Assembly (NCBI RefSeq): GCF_024494655.1
Contig: NZ_JANHDL010000010.1
Location: 1 to 64,000, forward strand
Reading direction: 5' to 3'
Source: Halorubrum laminariae
Lineage (GTDB): Archaea; Halobacteriota; Halobacteria; Halobacteriales; Haloferacaceae
Length of the DNA stretch: 64,000 nt
A program made the position numbers and the translations under genes. The notes beneath the pieces are model-generated. The model searched no databases. It saw only the letters and a list, made by a program, of their open reading frames with translations, and was not told the DNA's origin. Of the stretch, positions 50,561 to 58,585 are shown in pieces. Within the stretch, counting starts at the first letter, position 1. Each line of letters opens with the position of its first letter.

Positions 50561-50734
50561 TCAGTTGCTTAGGAGAGCATCGTATCCGCCTTTGTAGCTC
50601 AGGTAGTACGCGACCACTACGAGGAGTACGAGGACGAACAGCTGTCCGAATATATCGGGTGGCGAAATAATCGCTGAGAGCGGAAACGCGACGAGGAAGC
50701 TGATAATAAAGCGAACGTGTGGGGAGTCAAGCAT
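50561..50734 (-). CDS. Small membrane protein, 57 aa, 2 TM
   Basis: Start at 50734 (MLDSPHVRFIISFLVAFPLS) is chosen because the preceding frame translates a repeat copy. Two TMs with a short Pro loop (IISPPDIFG), ending YKGGYDALLSN. Located between repeats at 50466 and 50793. Function unknown. Confidence 0.55.
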   Translation of the reverse strand: MLDSPHVRFIISFLVAFPLSAIISPPDIFGQLFVLVLLVVVAYYLSYKGGYDALLSN

Positions 50735-50792
50735 ATTTCGACCGAATACCCAGCGCAGTAAATAGGTTGTCCATATGAAACGATGCGTGTTC

Positions 50793-50881
50793 CACCTGTA
50801 CTTACCGAATCTGATCACCACATCGAGGCGAGTTCTCCTCAGCTGATTTGGACTGAAACACCCGGTAGGTGAATGTGCGAA
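50793..50881 (+). repeat. Intergenic repeat copy, 89 bp, identical to 48031
   Basis: Same 89 bases as 48031-48119, with different flanks on both sides. The pair shows a recent duplication of the repeat itself. Confidence 0.9.
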
Positions 50882-50981
50882 TCTAACGCTGATACCTCCT
50901 TCAGTTATGTGTGATGTTGGTAGAGTCGTGCTGCAATACAAAGCGCGTATCGCGCAGCGGTGAGAACTTATTCATCCCCGA

Positions 50982-50991
50982 AAAGTTATAA
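50982..50991 (+). promoter_or_regulatory. TATA box of the gene at 51014
   Basis: AAAGTTATAA is centred about 27 nt before the ATG at 51014, fitting a leaderless start and favouring 51014 over 51038. Confidence 0.5.
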
Positions 50992-51013
50992 CAGTCAGCT
51001 ATGATTTCGATCC

Positions 51014-51640
51014 ATGGGACGAGTCACCTCTTCATATATGAAATCACTCGAACAGTGGAGTCCGACGCTATTTCTCCTTGGTGGGGTAGTCCTAGTCGCT
51101 TTCGCGGCGAGCTTGGCCGCCATCGGGCTCATGGATATGTCTTCCCCGCGGAATATCTTGGCTGGTGCTGGATTCACTCTCGCTTTCCTGGGCCTCTTTG
51201 GGTTGTGCGCCGGGCTCACGGACCGAAGTCCCCGGCTGGCACGCGCCGGTAGTATCTTTGCAGTCCTCGGCGGGGTAGGATTCACTCTGACGTTCGTGTT
51301 AGGTATCGCTGAGTTCGTGGAGATAACGCCCCCAGCCTGGGTTGAAGCCGCCCAGCTACTGAATATCGCCTCGATTGTCCTCGGATTTCTTCTCGTCGGT
51401 ATCGCAAGCCTGCGGACTGACGTATACCCACAGTCCCTCGGAGTTCTATTATTCGTGCCGGCAGTCCTCTTCGCTGCGAACATAACCCGTGTAGCGTTCT
51501 TGGGCCCGTGGACTCCCTCATGGGCACCATTCCTCCTCGGAAGTCTACAGGCCATGGCCATGTTAGCCATTGGCTACATTCTCCATGACGAGTCCACTCC
51601 GACCGAGCCTGCGGAGCGACCGATCGACAGAGCTGCGTAA
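51014..51640 (+). CDS. Membrane protein, 208 aa, 6 TM
   Basis: MGRVTSSYMKSLEQWSPTLF then six hydrophobic segments spaced through the protein, and a polar tail (DESTPTEPAERPIDRAA). A TATA box at the leaderless distance supports the start. Last and largest unit of the second array, bounded by repeats at 50793 and 51779. Function unknown. Confidence 0.7.
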   Translation: MGRVTSSYMKSLEQWSPTLFLLGGVVLVAFAASLAAIGLMDMSSPRNILAGAGFTLAFLGLFGLCAGLTDRSPRLARAGSIFAVLGGVGFTLTFVLGIAEFVEITPPAWVEAAQLLNIASIVLGFLLVGIASLRTDVYPQSLGVLLFVPAVLFAANITRVAFLGPWTPSWAPFLLGSLQAMAMLAIGYILHDESTPTEPAERPIDRAA

Positions 51641-51778
51641 AGCACGTCGGGCTACTCCCGTTTATTGGCTCTCTGCTATATGTTGATCCAGTACTGAACT
51701 ACTGAATTCACCCTCTGTATCCGCCACGATTCTTGACAAGGACTGGGTGGTTCCTACTCCGTAGCGTCACATCCGTCC

Positions 51779-51856
51779 CCTGTACTTACCGACCTGCGTC
51801 AGAATATGTTATCGGTTGAGGATTTCAATAGAGCCGAACCGTTCTATGACACCTCC
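51779..51856 (+). repeat. Intergenic repeat copy, body of 25015, GTTCTATGACACC right end
   Basis: CCTGTACTTACCGACCTGCG, then CAGAATATGTTATCGGTTGA, GGATTTCAATAGAGCCGAAC and CGTTCTATGACACCTCC. The body matches 25015, the right end does not. Confidence 0.85.
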
Positions 51857-51929
51857 TGTCTGTAGGCTAATTGATGTGAGAGCTATTGTTTAAACCCGAA
51901 GACGAAGCATGATACGGCCAGAATACTCT

Positions 51930-52817
51930 ATGACCGATCAGTACGCCGACTACGAAGCCCTCCGACCGCTCGGCGAAGCGACCCACGTTCCCGACGACCA
52001 ACTCGCCAGTAGTAGTGGCCAGCCCCGGCGGCAACGCTCTGGTGGCGTCGACGCGAGCTATCCAGACGACCCGACTGCAGATGAGACCGAGTGCAATTCC
52101 TGTGGAGCGTCGATCCCCGCTGGCCAGTCGAAGTGCCGGTTCTGTCTCACGAACCATCTCGAAGCAGCCGACGATCAGGACACATCGACTGCCGAACAGA
52201 CTCTCCTCCATATCATCCACATAGTCGTTGAGGCGTCGACGTTCTACGGCGCCGTCGGGAAGGGATCTGCTGCGGCCACCCTCCTCGCGAAGGCAGACGA
52301 TGACCCAGTAGTCGATGACTGCAAGCTAATCTATGATCTCGACGAGGAACCGGCCCCACGGCTTGTCGATCAGTGGCCCTCGCTCCCCTCGGCGACACGG
52401 GTCACGTCTGAATGTGGTAATCAGCTGCTCGCGGCTGCTCGTGAGCGGACACCGTGGACAGAGATGACGCAGTCCTGTCACGACGGCGAGCACACGACGT
52501 TCCTCTACGACGAAACCGGGAGCGAGGTTCGCACCGAAGCTCGTCTTGCAAGCCTACGTGAGGACGCAGACAACGACCTCTGGCTGGTGCCAGCGATTGC
52601 GCTCCAGAAATCCGTTGACAAGACCGATACCGAACAGCCACGACGCGAGCGCCCAAACAGAACTCACCTCGAGTGTCGAGAGTGTGATCGGGAGACTAAG
52701 CATCGATTCCGCGAATTCGAGGCTGTCCCCGATGACGAGTGGACCGGGCAGCCAATGTGGGGCTGTCAGCGGTGCGGCACGCCACGCTACGGGCCCGAAC
52801 CCGAAGCCGATCAGTAA
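51930..52817 (+). CDS. Conserved haloarchaeal plasmid protein with zinc-finger-like Cys, 295 aa
   Basis: Start at 51930 (MTDQYADYEALRPLGEATHV) fits a TATA-like GTTTAAAC about 40 nt upstream; 51909 is an alternative. Residues about 55-80 have CNSCGASIPAGQSKCRFC (a zinc ribbon) and residues 250-285 CRECDRETKHRF ... WGCQRCGTPRYG (a second). The middle is a beta-rich domain. Two separate zinc ribbons at both ends suggest a nucleic-acid-associated protein. Known to me only as a conserved hypothetical of haloarchaeal plasmids. Followed by inverted-repeat copy 3. Confidence 0.65.
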   Translation: MTDQYADYEALRPLGEATHVPDDQLASSSGQPRRQRSGGVDASYPDDPTADETECNSCGASIPAGQSKCRFCLTNHLEAADDQDTSTAEQTLLHIIHIVVEASTFYGAVGKGSAAATLLAKADDDPVVDDCKLIYDLDEEPAPRLVDQWPSLPSATRVTSECGNQLLAAARERTPWTEMTQSCHDGEHTTFLYDETGSEVRTEARLASLREDADNDLWLVPAIALQKSVDKTDTEQPRRERPNRTHLECRECDRETKHRFREFEAVPDDEWTGQPMWGCQRCGTPRYGPEPEADQ

Positions 52818-52830
52818 AGACGACGTCAAA

Positions 52831-52871
52831 TTAACCAACAATTCTGGTGTCGGCTCGGAGTTGTTGGTTAA
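52831..52871. repeat. Inverted repeat TTAACCAACA-N21-TGTTGGTTAA, copy 3
   Basis: Arms 52831-52840 and 52862-52871, spacer 21 nt, 13 nt after a stop codon. No T-run follows. Confidence 0.9.
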
Positions 52872-52925
52872 CAGAAGCCAGCTCGCGACCACCCGACGAT
52901 ACCACACCTGCTGACTGCCCGCCGG

Positions 52926-52950
52926 TGTTTTTCGGCGCCGAGAATTGGCG
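52926..52950 (+). promoter_or_regulatory. T-run plus hairpin leader, copy b
   Basis: GTTTTTCGGCGCCGAGAATT lies about 12-36 nt before the ATG at 52962. CGGCGCCG is self-complementary. A weaker member of the leader family. Confidence 0.4.
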
Positions 52951-52961
52951 GAGGCGCACAC

Positions 52962-53150
52962 ATGGATCCACGAGACACCCCCGGCTATCGACTCCACCGC
53001 GCGCTCAGTAGCCTCACCAGTATCGACAGCGACCAATTGGAGCCCGCTGATCGAGAGCGAATTAGCACCGCGACGACGCTCCTCGAGCAGGTAGATTTTC
53101 TCACCCAACCGAATACGACGAGGGACGGTGACATCAACAGAGAATCCTGA
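52962..53150 (+). CDS. Small acidic helical protein, 62 aa
   Basis: MDPRDTPGYRLHRALSSLTS, then IDSDQLEPADRERISTATTL: soluble, helical, no motif. First gene after inverted-repeat copy 3. Function unknown. Confidence 0.55.
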   Translation: MDPRDTPGYRLHRALSSLTSIDSDQLEPADRERISTATTLLEQVDFLTQPNTTRDGDINRES

Positions 53151-53204
53151 CAGCTCGACGCATCGGCAGCGCAACGTCATGTGGCCGTCACAGCGTGAGC
53201 AGTT

Positions 53205-53232
53205 GCTCGCCCCCTGAAAGGGTGCGGGGGCG
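53205..53232 (+). promoter_or_regulatory. G/C hairpin leader, copy c
   Basis: GCTCGCCCCCTGAAAGGGTG CGGGGGCG lies 25 nt before the ATG at 53257. CGCCCCCT pairs with the GGGGGCG end. Confidence 0.6.
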
Positions 53233-53256
53233 CGAGACCGCTCCCGAGAACAATCC

Positions 53257-53637
53257 ATGGCAACATTGCAAGCCGCAACGACATCGACCGGCGCGCTCGT
53301 ATCGGATCCACAGGCAGTCCGCGAACTCTGTGAGAACCACTGCTTCGGGACGCTCAACTGGGAAGTGGACGACGACGGCGAACTCGTTATCTGGGGCTAC
53401 GACAGCTTCGAAGTGTACGAGGCCCGTGAGAACGGTCTTCCTGACTACGACGGTGGCATCGTCACTCACGAGTTCCTCCGGTCGCTCGCGGAGTATCTCG
53501 AACCGAACGAAGAATTCGACATCCAGACAGCCGGATTTACCAAGTGCCGGTTTCCCGTGCTGGCGAAACGGTACGTCGTTCGCGACGGCGAAGTCCTCCA
53601 CGCGGACCTCAGTTCCCCCGACCCGATCGACGAGTAG
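53257..53637 (+). CDS. Hypothetical acidic protein, 126 aa
   Basis: Soluble and acidic, with NHCFGTLNWEVDDDGELVIW and GYDSFEVYEAR. The beta-rich middle could be a small alpha/beta domain. No signature recognised. Preceded by a hairpin leader and followed by another, so it is likely transcribed as its own unit. A plasmid-type conserved hypothetical. Confidence 0.6.
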   Translation: MATLQAATTSTGALVSDPQAVRELCENHCFGTLNWEVDDDGELVIWGYDSFEVYEARENGLPDYDGGIVTHEFLRSLAEYLEPNEEFDIQTAGFTKCRFPVLAKRYVVRDGEVLHADLSSPDPIDE

Positions 53638-53640
53638 CGT

Positions 53641-53668
53641 TGTTCGTCCCCCGGGAGGGGTGCGGGGC
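53641..53668 (+). promoter_or_regulatory. G/C hairpin leader, copy d
   Basis: TGTTCGTCCCCCGGGAGGGG TGCGGGGCG lies 38 nt before the ATG at 53706, with CCCC/GGGG pairing as in copies c, e and f. Confidence 0.6.
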
Positions 53669-53705
53669 GATCCAGTCGTGGGTCGTCCTGCAAGGAGATT
53701 GTTCA

Positions 53706-54368
53706 ATGGGCCACCGCGCACTCGTTGCGTACGAACGCACAGACGGACAGTACACGCTCCACTACTCTCATTGGGGTGCAGCGAATCTCAAGCTCAAGCA
53801 CCGAATCTCGGCCGAAACACCGTTCGGTGGCGACGACACCGACTCGAAGTGGGCGAAACAGCTGCTGGCGGAACTGGCCGATGGCCTCGAAGCAGATGGC
53901 GTCGACGGCTACCTCGCCGGCGAGGATCGTCCGTCGTCGGTCGTCAAGCCGAAGCCCCGTGCCACCGGGCTCACCCTCGACGAGATCGTCGCGGACCACC
54001 TCGACTATCTCCACCACGAGGCGATCTTCGTGGTGTCACCCACCTTCGAGGTGACCGCCTATCGGACGCTGTGGTTCGGGCTGCAGTACGACTCGGAGAC
54101 GGTCGAACAGGGAGAGACCGTCGGGAACGGCGCGCTCGCGACGGTGCGCTGGTACGACGGCAAGCCGGTCGGCGACGGCCACCTACAGGGACAGTTCGCG
54201 GCCCTCAAAGACGTCGTCGGCGACATGCTCGATAAGGGCGTCTTCACGCCGTCAACGGCGATACAGTATCTGAAACGGAAGCTCGCTGAGCGGGTCGGAG
54301 ACCGACAGGAGCTGCTCATTCCGACCGGAGAATCACCCTTCGAGACAGCGAGTCTCGGCAAGCCGTAA
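53706..54368 (+). CDS. Conserved haloarchaeal protein, DUF6735-like, 220 aa
   Basis: MGHRALVAYERTDGQYTLHY then SHWGAANLKLKHRIS is the start typical of a family I recall as DUF6735. The later part has VVSPTFEVTAYRTLWFGLQY and TVRWYDGKPVGDGHLQGQF, suggesting a beta-barrel-like fold. ATG at 53706 is chosen because the long upstream frame is arginine/proline-rich noise and the hairpin leader sits before it. Function unknown. Confidence 0.7.
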   Translation: MGHRALVAYERTDGQYTLHYSHWGAANLKLKHRISAETPFGGDDTDSKWAKQLLAELADGLEADGVDGYLAGEDRPSSVVKPKPRATGLTLDEIVADHLDYLHHEAIFVVSPTFEVTAYRTLWFGLQYDSETVEQGETVGNGALATVRWYDGKPVGDGHLQGQFAALKDVVGDMLDKGVFTPSTAIQYLKRKLAERVGDRQELLIPTGESPFETASLGKP

Positions 54369-54405
54369 CACCAATCCCTTAGTGGATATCGGGGGACGTC
54401 TAAGT

Positions 54406-54690
54406 ATGTCAAATCAGTCTGAAGATGACGTTCGTGTTTGGCTTGTCGAACGGACGTACTCCGATGACGAGCAGAACCTGATCATCCTCACCTACGCAAC
54501 ACCCGATGGAGAACAGTACTATCGGAAGGAACGCGCACTCACGTCCTTCACCGACGTCCGAGATACGACAGCAGCAGTCGATGCTGAACCCGGCAATCTT
54601 GGCATGGTCGATGACCCCGACCTCCAGGAGCAATACGCGGCCGAAGCACAGCGAATGCAGGAGGTTCACGACCCGGACGACGTGATCTGA
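54406..54690 (+). CDS. Hypothetical acidic protein, 94 aa
   Basis: MSNQSEDDVRVWLVERTYSD then EQNLIILTYATPDGEQYYRK: a small beta-rich start and a helical, acidic end. ATG at 54406 is preferred over 54382. No motif recognised. Lies 61 nt upstream of the metal-regulator gene. Confidence 0.6.
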   Translation: MSNQSEDDVRVWLVERTYSDDEQNLIILTYATPDGEQYYRKERALTSFTDVRDTTAAVDAEPGNLGMVDDPDLQEQYAAEAQRMQEVHDPDDVI

Positions 54691-54751
54691 TACCCGCCAG
54701 TAGACATCGCCCCAAGCCATGGGTTATGTCGTGGCAGGCCTTAGTCGGGGT

Positions 54752-55501
54752 ATGCGCGAACTCGTCTTCGCTCTCGAATACGAGCCCGGCTGCAACAGGG
54801 TGGCGGACGCCCTCGCAGACCACCCCGACGCTCGCGTTCGTTCACTCTCGCTGCACGCCACTGCCGACCAGCTCTGGCGAGTCGACCATGCCACCGGCAC
54901 TCCGGACGCACTCGACGCCATCGAGGACGCGTTTCGCAACAGCGACTACTACGCCGACTGTCTCGCCACCGAGGACTGCGGCGCAACCCAGACCACCCGT
55001 GTCCTCGACCGCACGGACGACACGCTCATCCTCTACTCCGACTGGGAGCGGACCCCTGCCTGTGCCTCAGTCCCCCACATCGCCCGCGACCACCTCGGCG
55101 ACGGTGTGCTGTTCGAGACCCGTCACGAGGGCCGCCACTACACGTGGCGGCTCATTCACTCCGACGAGGGCGATGTGGCGGCGTTCTTCGATTCCCTCGG
55201 GGTTGCCGTCGGGGAATGCGCCCAGATGGAGATGCTCCGCACCGCGGATACGACGACATCAGCTGGGGGAGGCGACGGGACACCGAGCGGCCTGCCGCCA
55301 GCACAGGAGGCCGCACTCCAGGCCGCTGTCGAACACGGCTACTACGAGTCACCCCGCGAGGTCGACGTCGGCGAACTCGCCGAGCATCTCGACGTGCCAC
55401 GGTCAACACTCACCTACCGACTCCGTCGGGCGGAAGAACATTTGGCGAAGCAACATGTCGCCGGCGAGCGGGTAGCGGAAGAACGGCTGGCATCGCACTG
55501 A
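54752..55501 (+). CDS. Bat-like HTH_10 transcription regulator, 249 aa
   Basis: Start at 54752 (MRELVFALEYEPGCNRVADA), with a TATA-like GGTTATG about 28 nt upstream. Residues 1-170 are an input domain with several Cys (GC, DC, EDCG, PAC, GEC). Residues about 190-245 match the HTH_10 DNA-binding domain of the bacterio-opsin activator family: LPPAQEAALQAAVEHGYYES and VGELAEHLDVPRSTLTYRLR. Directly before a Zn/Cd P-type ATPase, so it probably senses metal through the Cys residues and controls the pump. That link is inference. Confidence 0.85.
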   Translation: MRELVFALEYEPGCNRVADALADHPDARVRSLSLHATADQLWRVDHATGTPDALDAIEDAFRNSDYYADCLATEDCGATQTTRVLDRTDDTLILYSDWERTPACASVPHIARDHLGDGVLFETRHEGRHYTWRLIHSDEGDVAAFFDSLGVAVGECAQMEMLRTADTTTSAGGGDGTPSGLPPAQEAALQAAVEHGYYESPREVDVGELAEHLDVPRSTLTYRLRRAEEHLAKQHVAGERVAEERLASH

Positions 55502-55509
55502 GGGCCGCA

Positions 55510-55525
55510 GTTGGAATATTCCAAC
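55510..55525. promoter_or_regulatory. Perfect 16-bp palindrome upstream of the ATPase
   Basis: GTTGGAATATTCCAAC reads the same on both strands. It lies 36 nt before the ATG at 55562 and 9 nt after the regulator stop, overlapping an AATATT TATA-like core. Likely operator of the HTH_10 regulator or another metal sensor. Confidence 0.65.
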
Positions 55526-55561
55526 AAAGACATATGGAACTCCCACTCCTACCGTGAGGTA

Positions 55562-57934
55562 ATGACAGAGAATCCGGACGCAGCAGGAGAAACGAGCGGC
55601 GGCGGACAGCGACGTGAGCTGACCGCCCGCCTCGCCGTTCCCGAGATGGACTGTCCCTCTTGCGCCCAAAAGGTGGACAAGAGCCTCCAGCGTGTCGACG
55701 GCATTACTGACGCCACGCTCCAGCCGACCACCGGCACGGCCAACGTCACGTACGACCCTGATCGGACTAGCGAAGCCGACGTAATCAAGGCGATTGAAGG
55801 CGCCGGCTACGAGGTCGTCGGGGGCTCGGACGCTGAGGGCGATGATGAGGACAACCAGGCGACCGACGGCGTCGACATCGCGCCACCATCGGAGGTCTGG
55901 ACGAGTCCTCGCGCGAAGAAGACGTGGCTCGGCGCGGCGTTCGTCACGCTCGGCCTCCTCTTCGAATTCCTCCTCACCGGACAGAACGTCACGGTGGCGA
56001 GCGTCCTCGAGTACCCGCTCCACATCGCAGATGTCCTGTTCCTCGGCGCCGTCGCCGCCAGCGGCATCCCCGTCGTCCGTAGCGGGTACTACTCCGCGAA
56101 GAACCGAAGCCTCGACATCGACCTGCTGATGGGGACGGCGATCATCGCGGCGACCGGTATCGGCTACTTCGTCGAGGCCGCCACGCTGGCCGTCCTATTC
56201 AGCATCGCCGAGCTGCTCGAGGACTACGCGATGGACAGGGCACGGGACTCCCTGCGCGAGCTGATGGAACTCTCGCCCGACGAGGCGACCGTCCTTCGCG
56301 ATGGTGAGGAAGTGACCGTTCCCGCCGAGGAGGTCGACGTTGGCGAGACCGTCGTCGTCCGCCCCGGCGACAAGATTCCGCTCGACGGAACGGTCATCGA
56401 CGGCGAGAGTGCAGTCGACCAGTCGCCGATCACGGGCGAGAGCGTCCCCGTCGACAAGACTGCCGGCGACGAGGTCTACGCCGGCGCGATCAACGAAGAG
56501 GGGTACCTCGAGGTAGAGGTCACCTCGACCGCTGGCGATTCGACGCTCTCGCGCATCATCGAGATGGTACAGGGCGCACAGGCGAAGAAGACCGAGTCTG
56601 AGCAGTTCGTCGACCGCTTCTCCGGCTACTACACACCCCTCGTCGTCGTGCTGGCAATCCTGACCGCCGCTATCCCGCCGCTGGTTATCGCCGACCCCAT
56701 CTCGGTGGACGTGGCCGGGTACGGGTTCACTTTCGCCGGCGACTGGCAGACCTGGTTCATCCGCGGGCTCACCCTGCTGGTAATCGCCTGCCCCTGTGCG
56801 TTCGTCATCTCCACACCCGTCTCGGTGGTGTCGGGCATCACCAGCGCCGCGAAGAACGGCGTCCTGATCAAGGGCGGCAACTACCTCGAAGCGATGGGCG
56901 AAGTCGATGCCGTCGCGCTCGACAAGACGGGGACGCTCACGAAGGGCGAACTCGCCGTCACCGATGTCGTCCCGGTCGGCGACACCACTGAGGATGATCT
57001 GCTCCGTCGCGCCGCCGGGCTGGAGCGGCGCAGTGAGCACCCCATCGCTGCGGCGATTCTCGCCCGTGCTGAGGAGGCGGGCGTGGGCGACCTGCCCGAC
57101 CCGAGTGGCTTCGAGAGCCTCACGGGGAAGGGCATCCGGGGCGAGATCGACGGCGAGACGTACTATGCGGGCAAGCCCGCGCTCTTCGAGGAGCTGGGCT
57201 TCGACCTCGCTCGAGCACGCCGCGAGACAGACGGCGGCGTCGTGGCGGAAGAGGCGACCGAGGCCGACGACGGGGCGTTCGCCGAGGACGCGCTCACCTC
57301 ACTGGAGCGGGAGGGCAAGACGGTCGTTATCGTCGGGACGGAGTCGGAACTGCTGGGTGCAATCGCCATCGCCGACGAGGTGCGCCCGGCCTCGAAGCGG
57401 GCTGTCGAACGCCTGCACGAGCTGGGCGTCGAGCGCGTGGTGATGCTGACCGGGGACAACGAGGGCACCGCCCGCGCCATCGCCGAGCAGGTCGGTGTCG
57501 ATGAATATCGCGCCGAACTCCTACCCGACGAGAAGGTCGACGCAGTCGAGGAGTTACAGGCGGAGTACGGGGAGGTCGCGATGGTCGGCGACGGCATCAA
57601 TGACGCCCCCGCGCTGGCCACTGCGGAGGTCGGCATCGCGATGGGCGCGGCGGGCACCGACACCGCCCTCGAAACGGCTGATATTGCGTTGATGGGCGAC
57701 GACATCGGGAAACTCCCGTACCTGTACGACCTGTCGCATACGGCCAACGGCGTGATCCGGCAGAACATCTGGGCGAGCCTCGGCGTGAAGCTTCTGCTCG
57801 CGTTAGGCGTGCCGCTGGGCCTGGTCAGCGTTGCGCTGGCAGTCGTTGTCGGAGATATGGGGATGAGCCTCGGCGTCACCGGGAACGCGATGCGGTTGTC
57901 ACGAATCGAGCCCGATCGAATCATCGACGCCTGA
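55562..57934 (+). CDS. P1B-type metal-exporting ATPase, Zn/Cd/Pb class, 790 aa
   Basis: An N-terminal metal-binding HMA domain (MDCPSC, Cys31 and Cys34) precedes about eight TMs. The ion-path motif is ACPCAFVISTPVSVVSG, which is the CadA/ZntA version rather than the CopA version (CPCALGLATP). Also present: TGES (actuator), DKTGTLTKG (phosphorylated Asp), SEHPIA (His-Pro), MLTGDNEGTARA and VGDGINDAPALA. The last TM pair has a Lys (GVKLLLALG) and Asp (VGDMGMSLGV) as in Zn/Cd pumps. It exports divalent soft metals. Start at 55562; the 55511 start would lie inside the palindrome region. Confidence 0.93.
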   Translation: MTENPDAAGETSGGGQRRELTARLAVPEMDCPSCAQKVDKSLQRVDGITDATLQPTTGTANVTYDPDRTSEADVIKAIEGAGYEVVGGSDAEGDDEDNQATDGVDIAPPSEVWTSPRAKKTWLGAAFVTLGLLFEFLLTGQNVTVASVLEYPLHIADVLFLGAVAASGIPVVRSGYYSAKNRSLDIDLLMGTAIIAATGIGYFVEAATLAVLFSIAELLEDYAMDRARDSLRELMELSPDEATVLRDGEEVTVPAEEVDVGETVVVRPGDKIPLDGTVIDGESAVDQSPITGESVPVDKTAGDEVYAGAINEEGYLEVEVTSTAGDSTLSRIIEMVQGAQAKKTESEQFVDRFSGYYTPLVVVLAILTAAIPPLVIADPISVDVAGYGFTFAGDWQTWFIRGLTLLVIACPCAFVISTPVSVVSGITSAAKNGVLIKGGNYLEAMGEVDAVALDKTGTLTKGELAVTDVVPVGDTTEDDLLRRAAGLERRSEHPIAAAILARAEEAGVGDLPDPSGFESLTGKGIRGEIDGETYYAGKPALFEELGFDLARARRETDGGVVAEEATEADDGAFAEDALTSLEREGKTVVIVGTESELLGAIAIADEVRPASKRAVERLHELGVERVVMLTGDNEGTARAIAEQVGVDEYRAELLPDEKVDAVEELQAEYGEVAMVGDGINDAPALATAEVGIAMGAAGTDTALETADIALMGDDIGKLPYLYDLSHTANGVIRQNIWASLGVKLLLALGVPLGLVSVALAVVVGDMGMSLGVTGNAMRLSRIEPDRIIDA

Positions 57935-58055
57935 TTCTGCGGCGGGAAGTGCGGGCAGGACGCTCTTCTTTCGGGACTTACCTCCGCTACATCGAGACTA
58001 GTTGTGGTTTGTCTGGGGCAGAAAGGACTGAGCCCCACCGTTGGCTCGTGATTTG

Positions 58056-58478
58056 ATGCCCGAGAATTCAGACGACGATCCATTCCACGATTGCGAGTTA
58101 GATCCCGACGCAGTCCTCGGGACGCGCACCTTCCACGATGTCCTGTTCACCGATGAGACGGAGACACCGGTGAACGTGCTCACTGGCGAGACGCCCGCAC
58201 ATTCACAGGCGACCGTCGAGGAAGCGAAGGAGTTCGCTGCGAGTATTGACACCGACACGCCACAGATTGCACTTCCGGCGTCAGTTGAGACGCAAATCGA
58301 GACGCAGAGTAAGCCCTACACGTCGGCTGCGTTCTTCCACTTCAAGGCGACGGGCTCGCTAAGGCGTCACCGCGCCTACCACGCCGCATATGACTCGGAT
58401 GCGTTCACCGTCGACTTCGAAGCTGACTACGAGTCCGGAAACCTGACCATCACAGTCGATCGAACGAACGAGTCCTAA
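58056..58478 (+). CDS. Hypothetical acidic protein, 140 aa
   Basis: MPENSDDDPFHDCELDPDAV then a helical middle and a beta-rich end (DAFTVDFEADYESGNLTITV). ATG at 58056 is preferred over the frame start at 58041. No signature recognised. It sits alone between the metal pump and 58586. Function unknown. Confidence 0.6.
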   Translation: MPENSDDDPFHDCELDPDAVLGTRTFHDVLFTDETETPVNVLTGETPAHSQATVEEAKEFAASIDTDTPQIALPASVETQIETQSKPYTSAAFFHFKATGSLRRHRAYHAAYDSDAFTVDFEADYESGNLTITVDRTNES

Positions 58479-58585
58479 GAATCGACCGCTAGATCAGGGT
58501 TTTTCGAGCGCCGGCGATGGGTGCCGGCGCAGCAGGAGCGAACGATCAACCACTCCCGGTGCGTCGGCGTTTCGAGGTGTTCGAG

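Noticed and set aside
55562..57934. Copper exporter CopA
   Set aside because: The ion-path motif CPCAFVISTP and the Lys/Asp pair in the last helices point to the Zn/Cd/Pb class.
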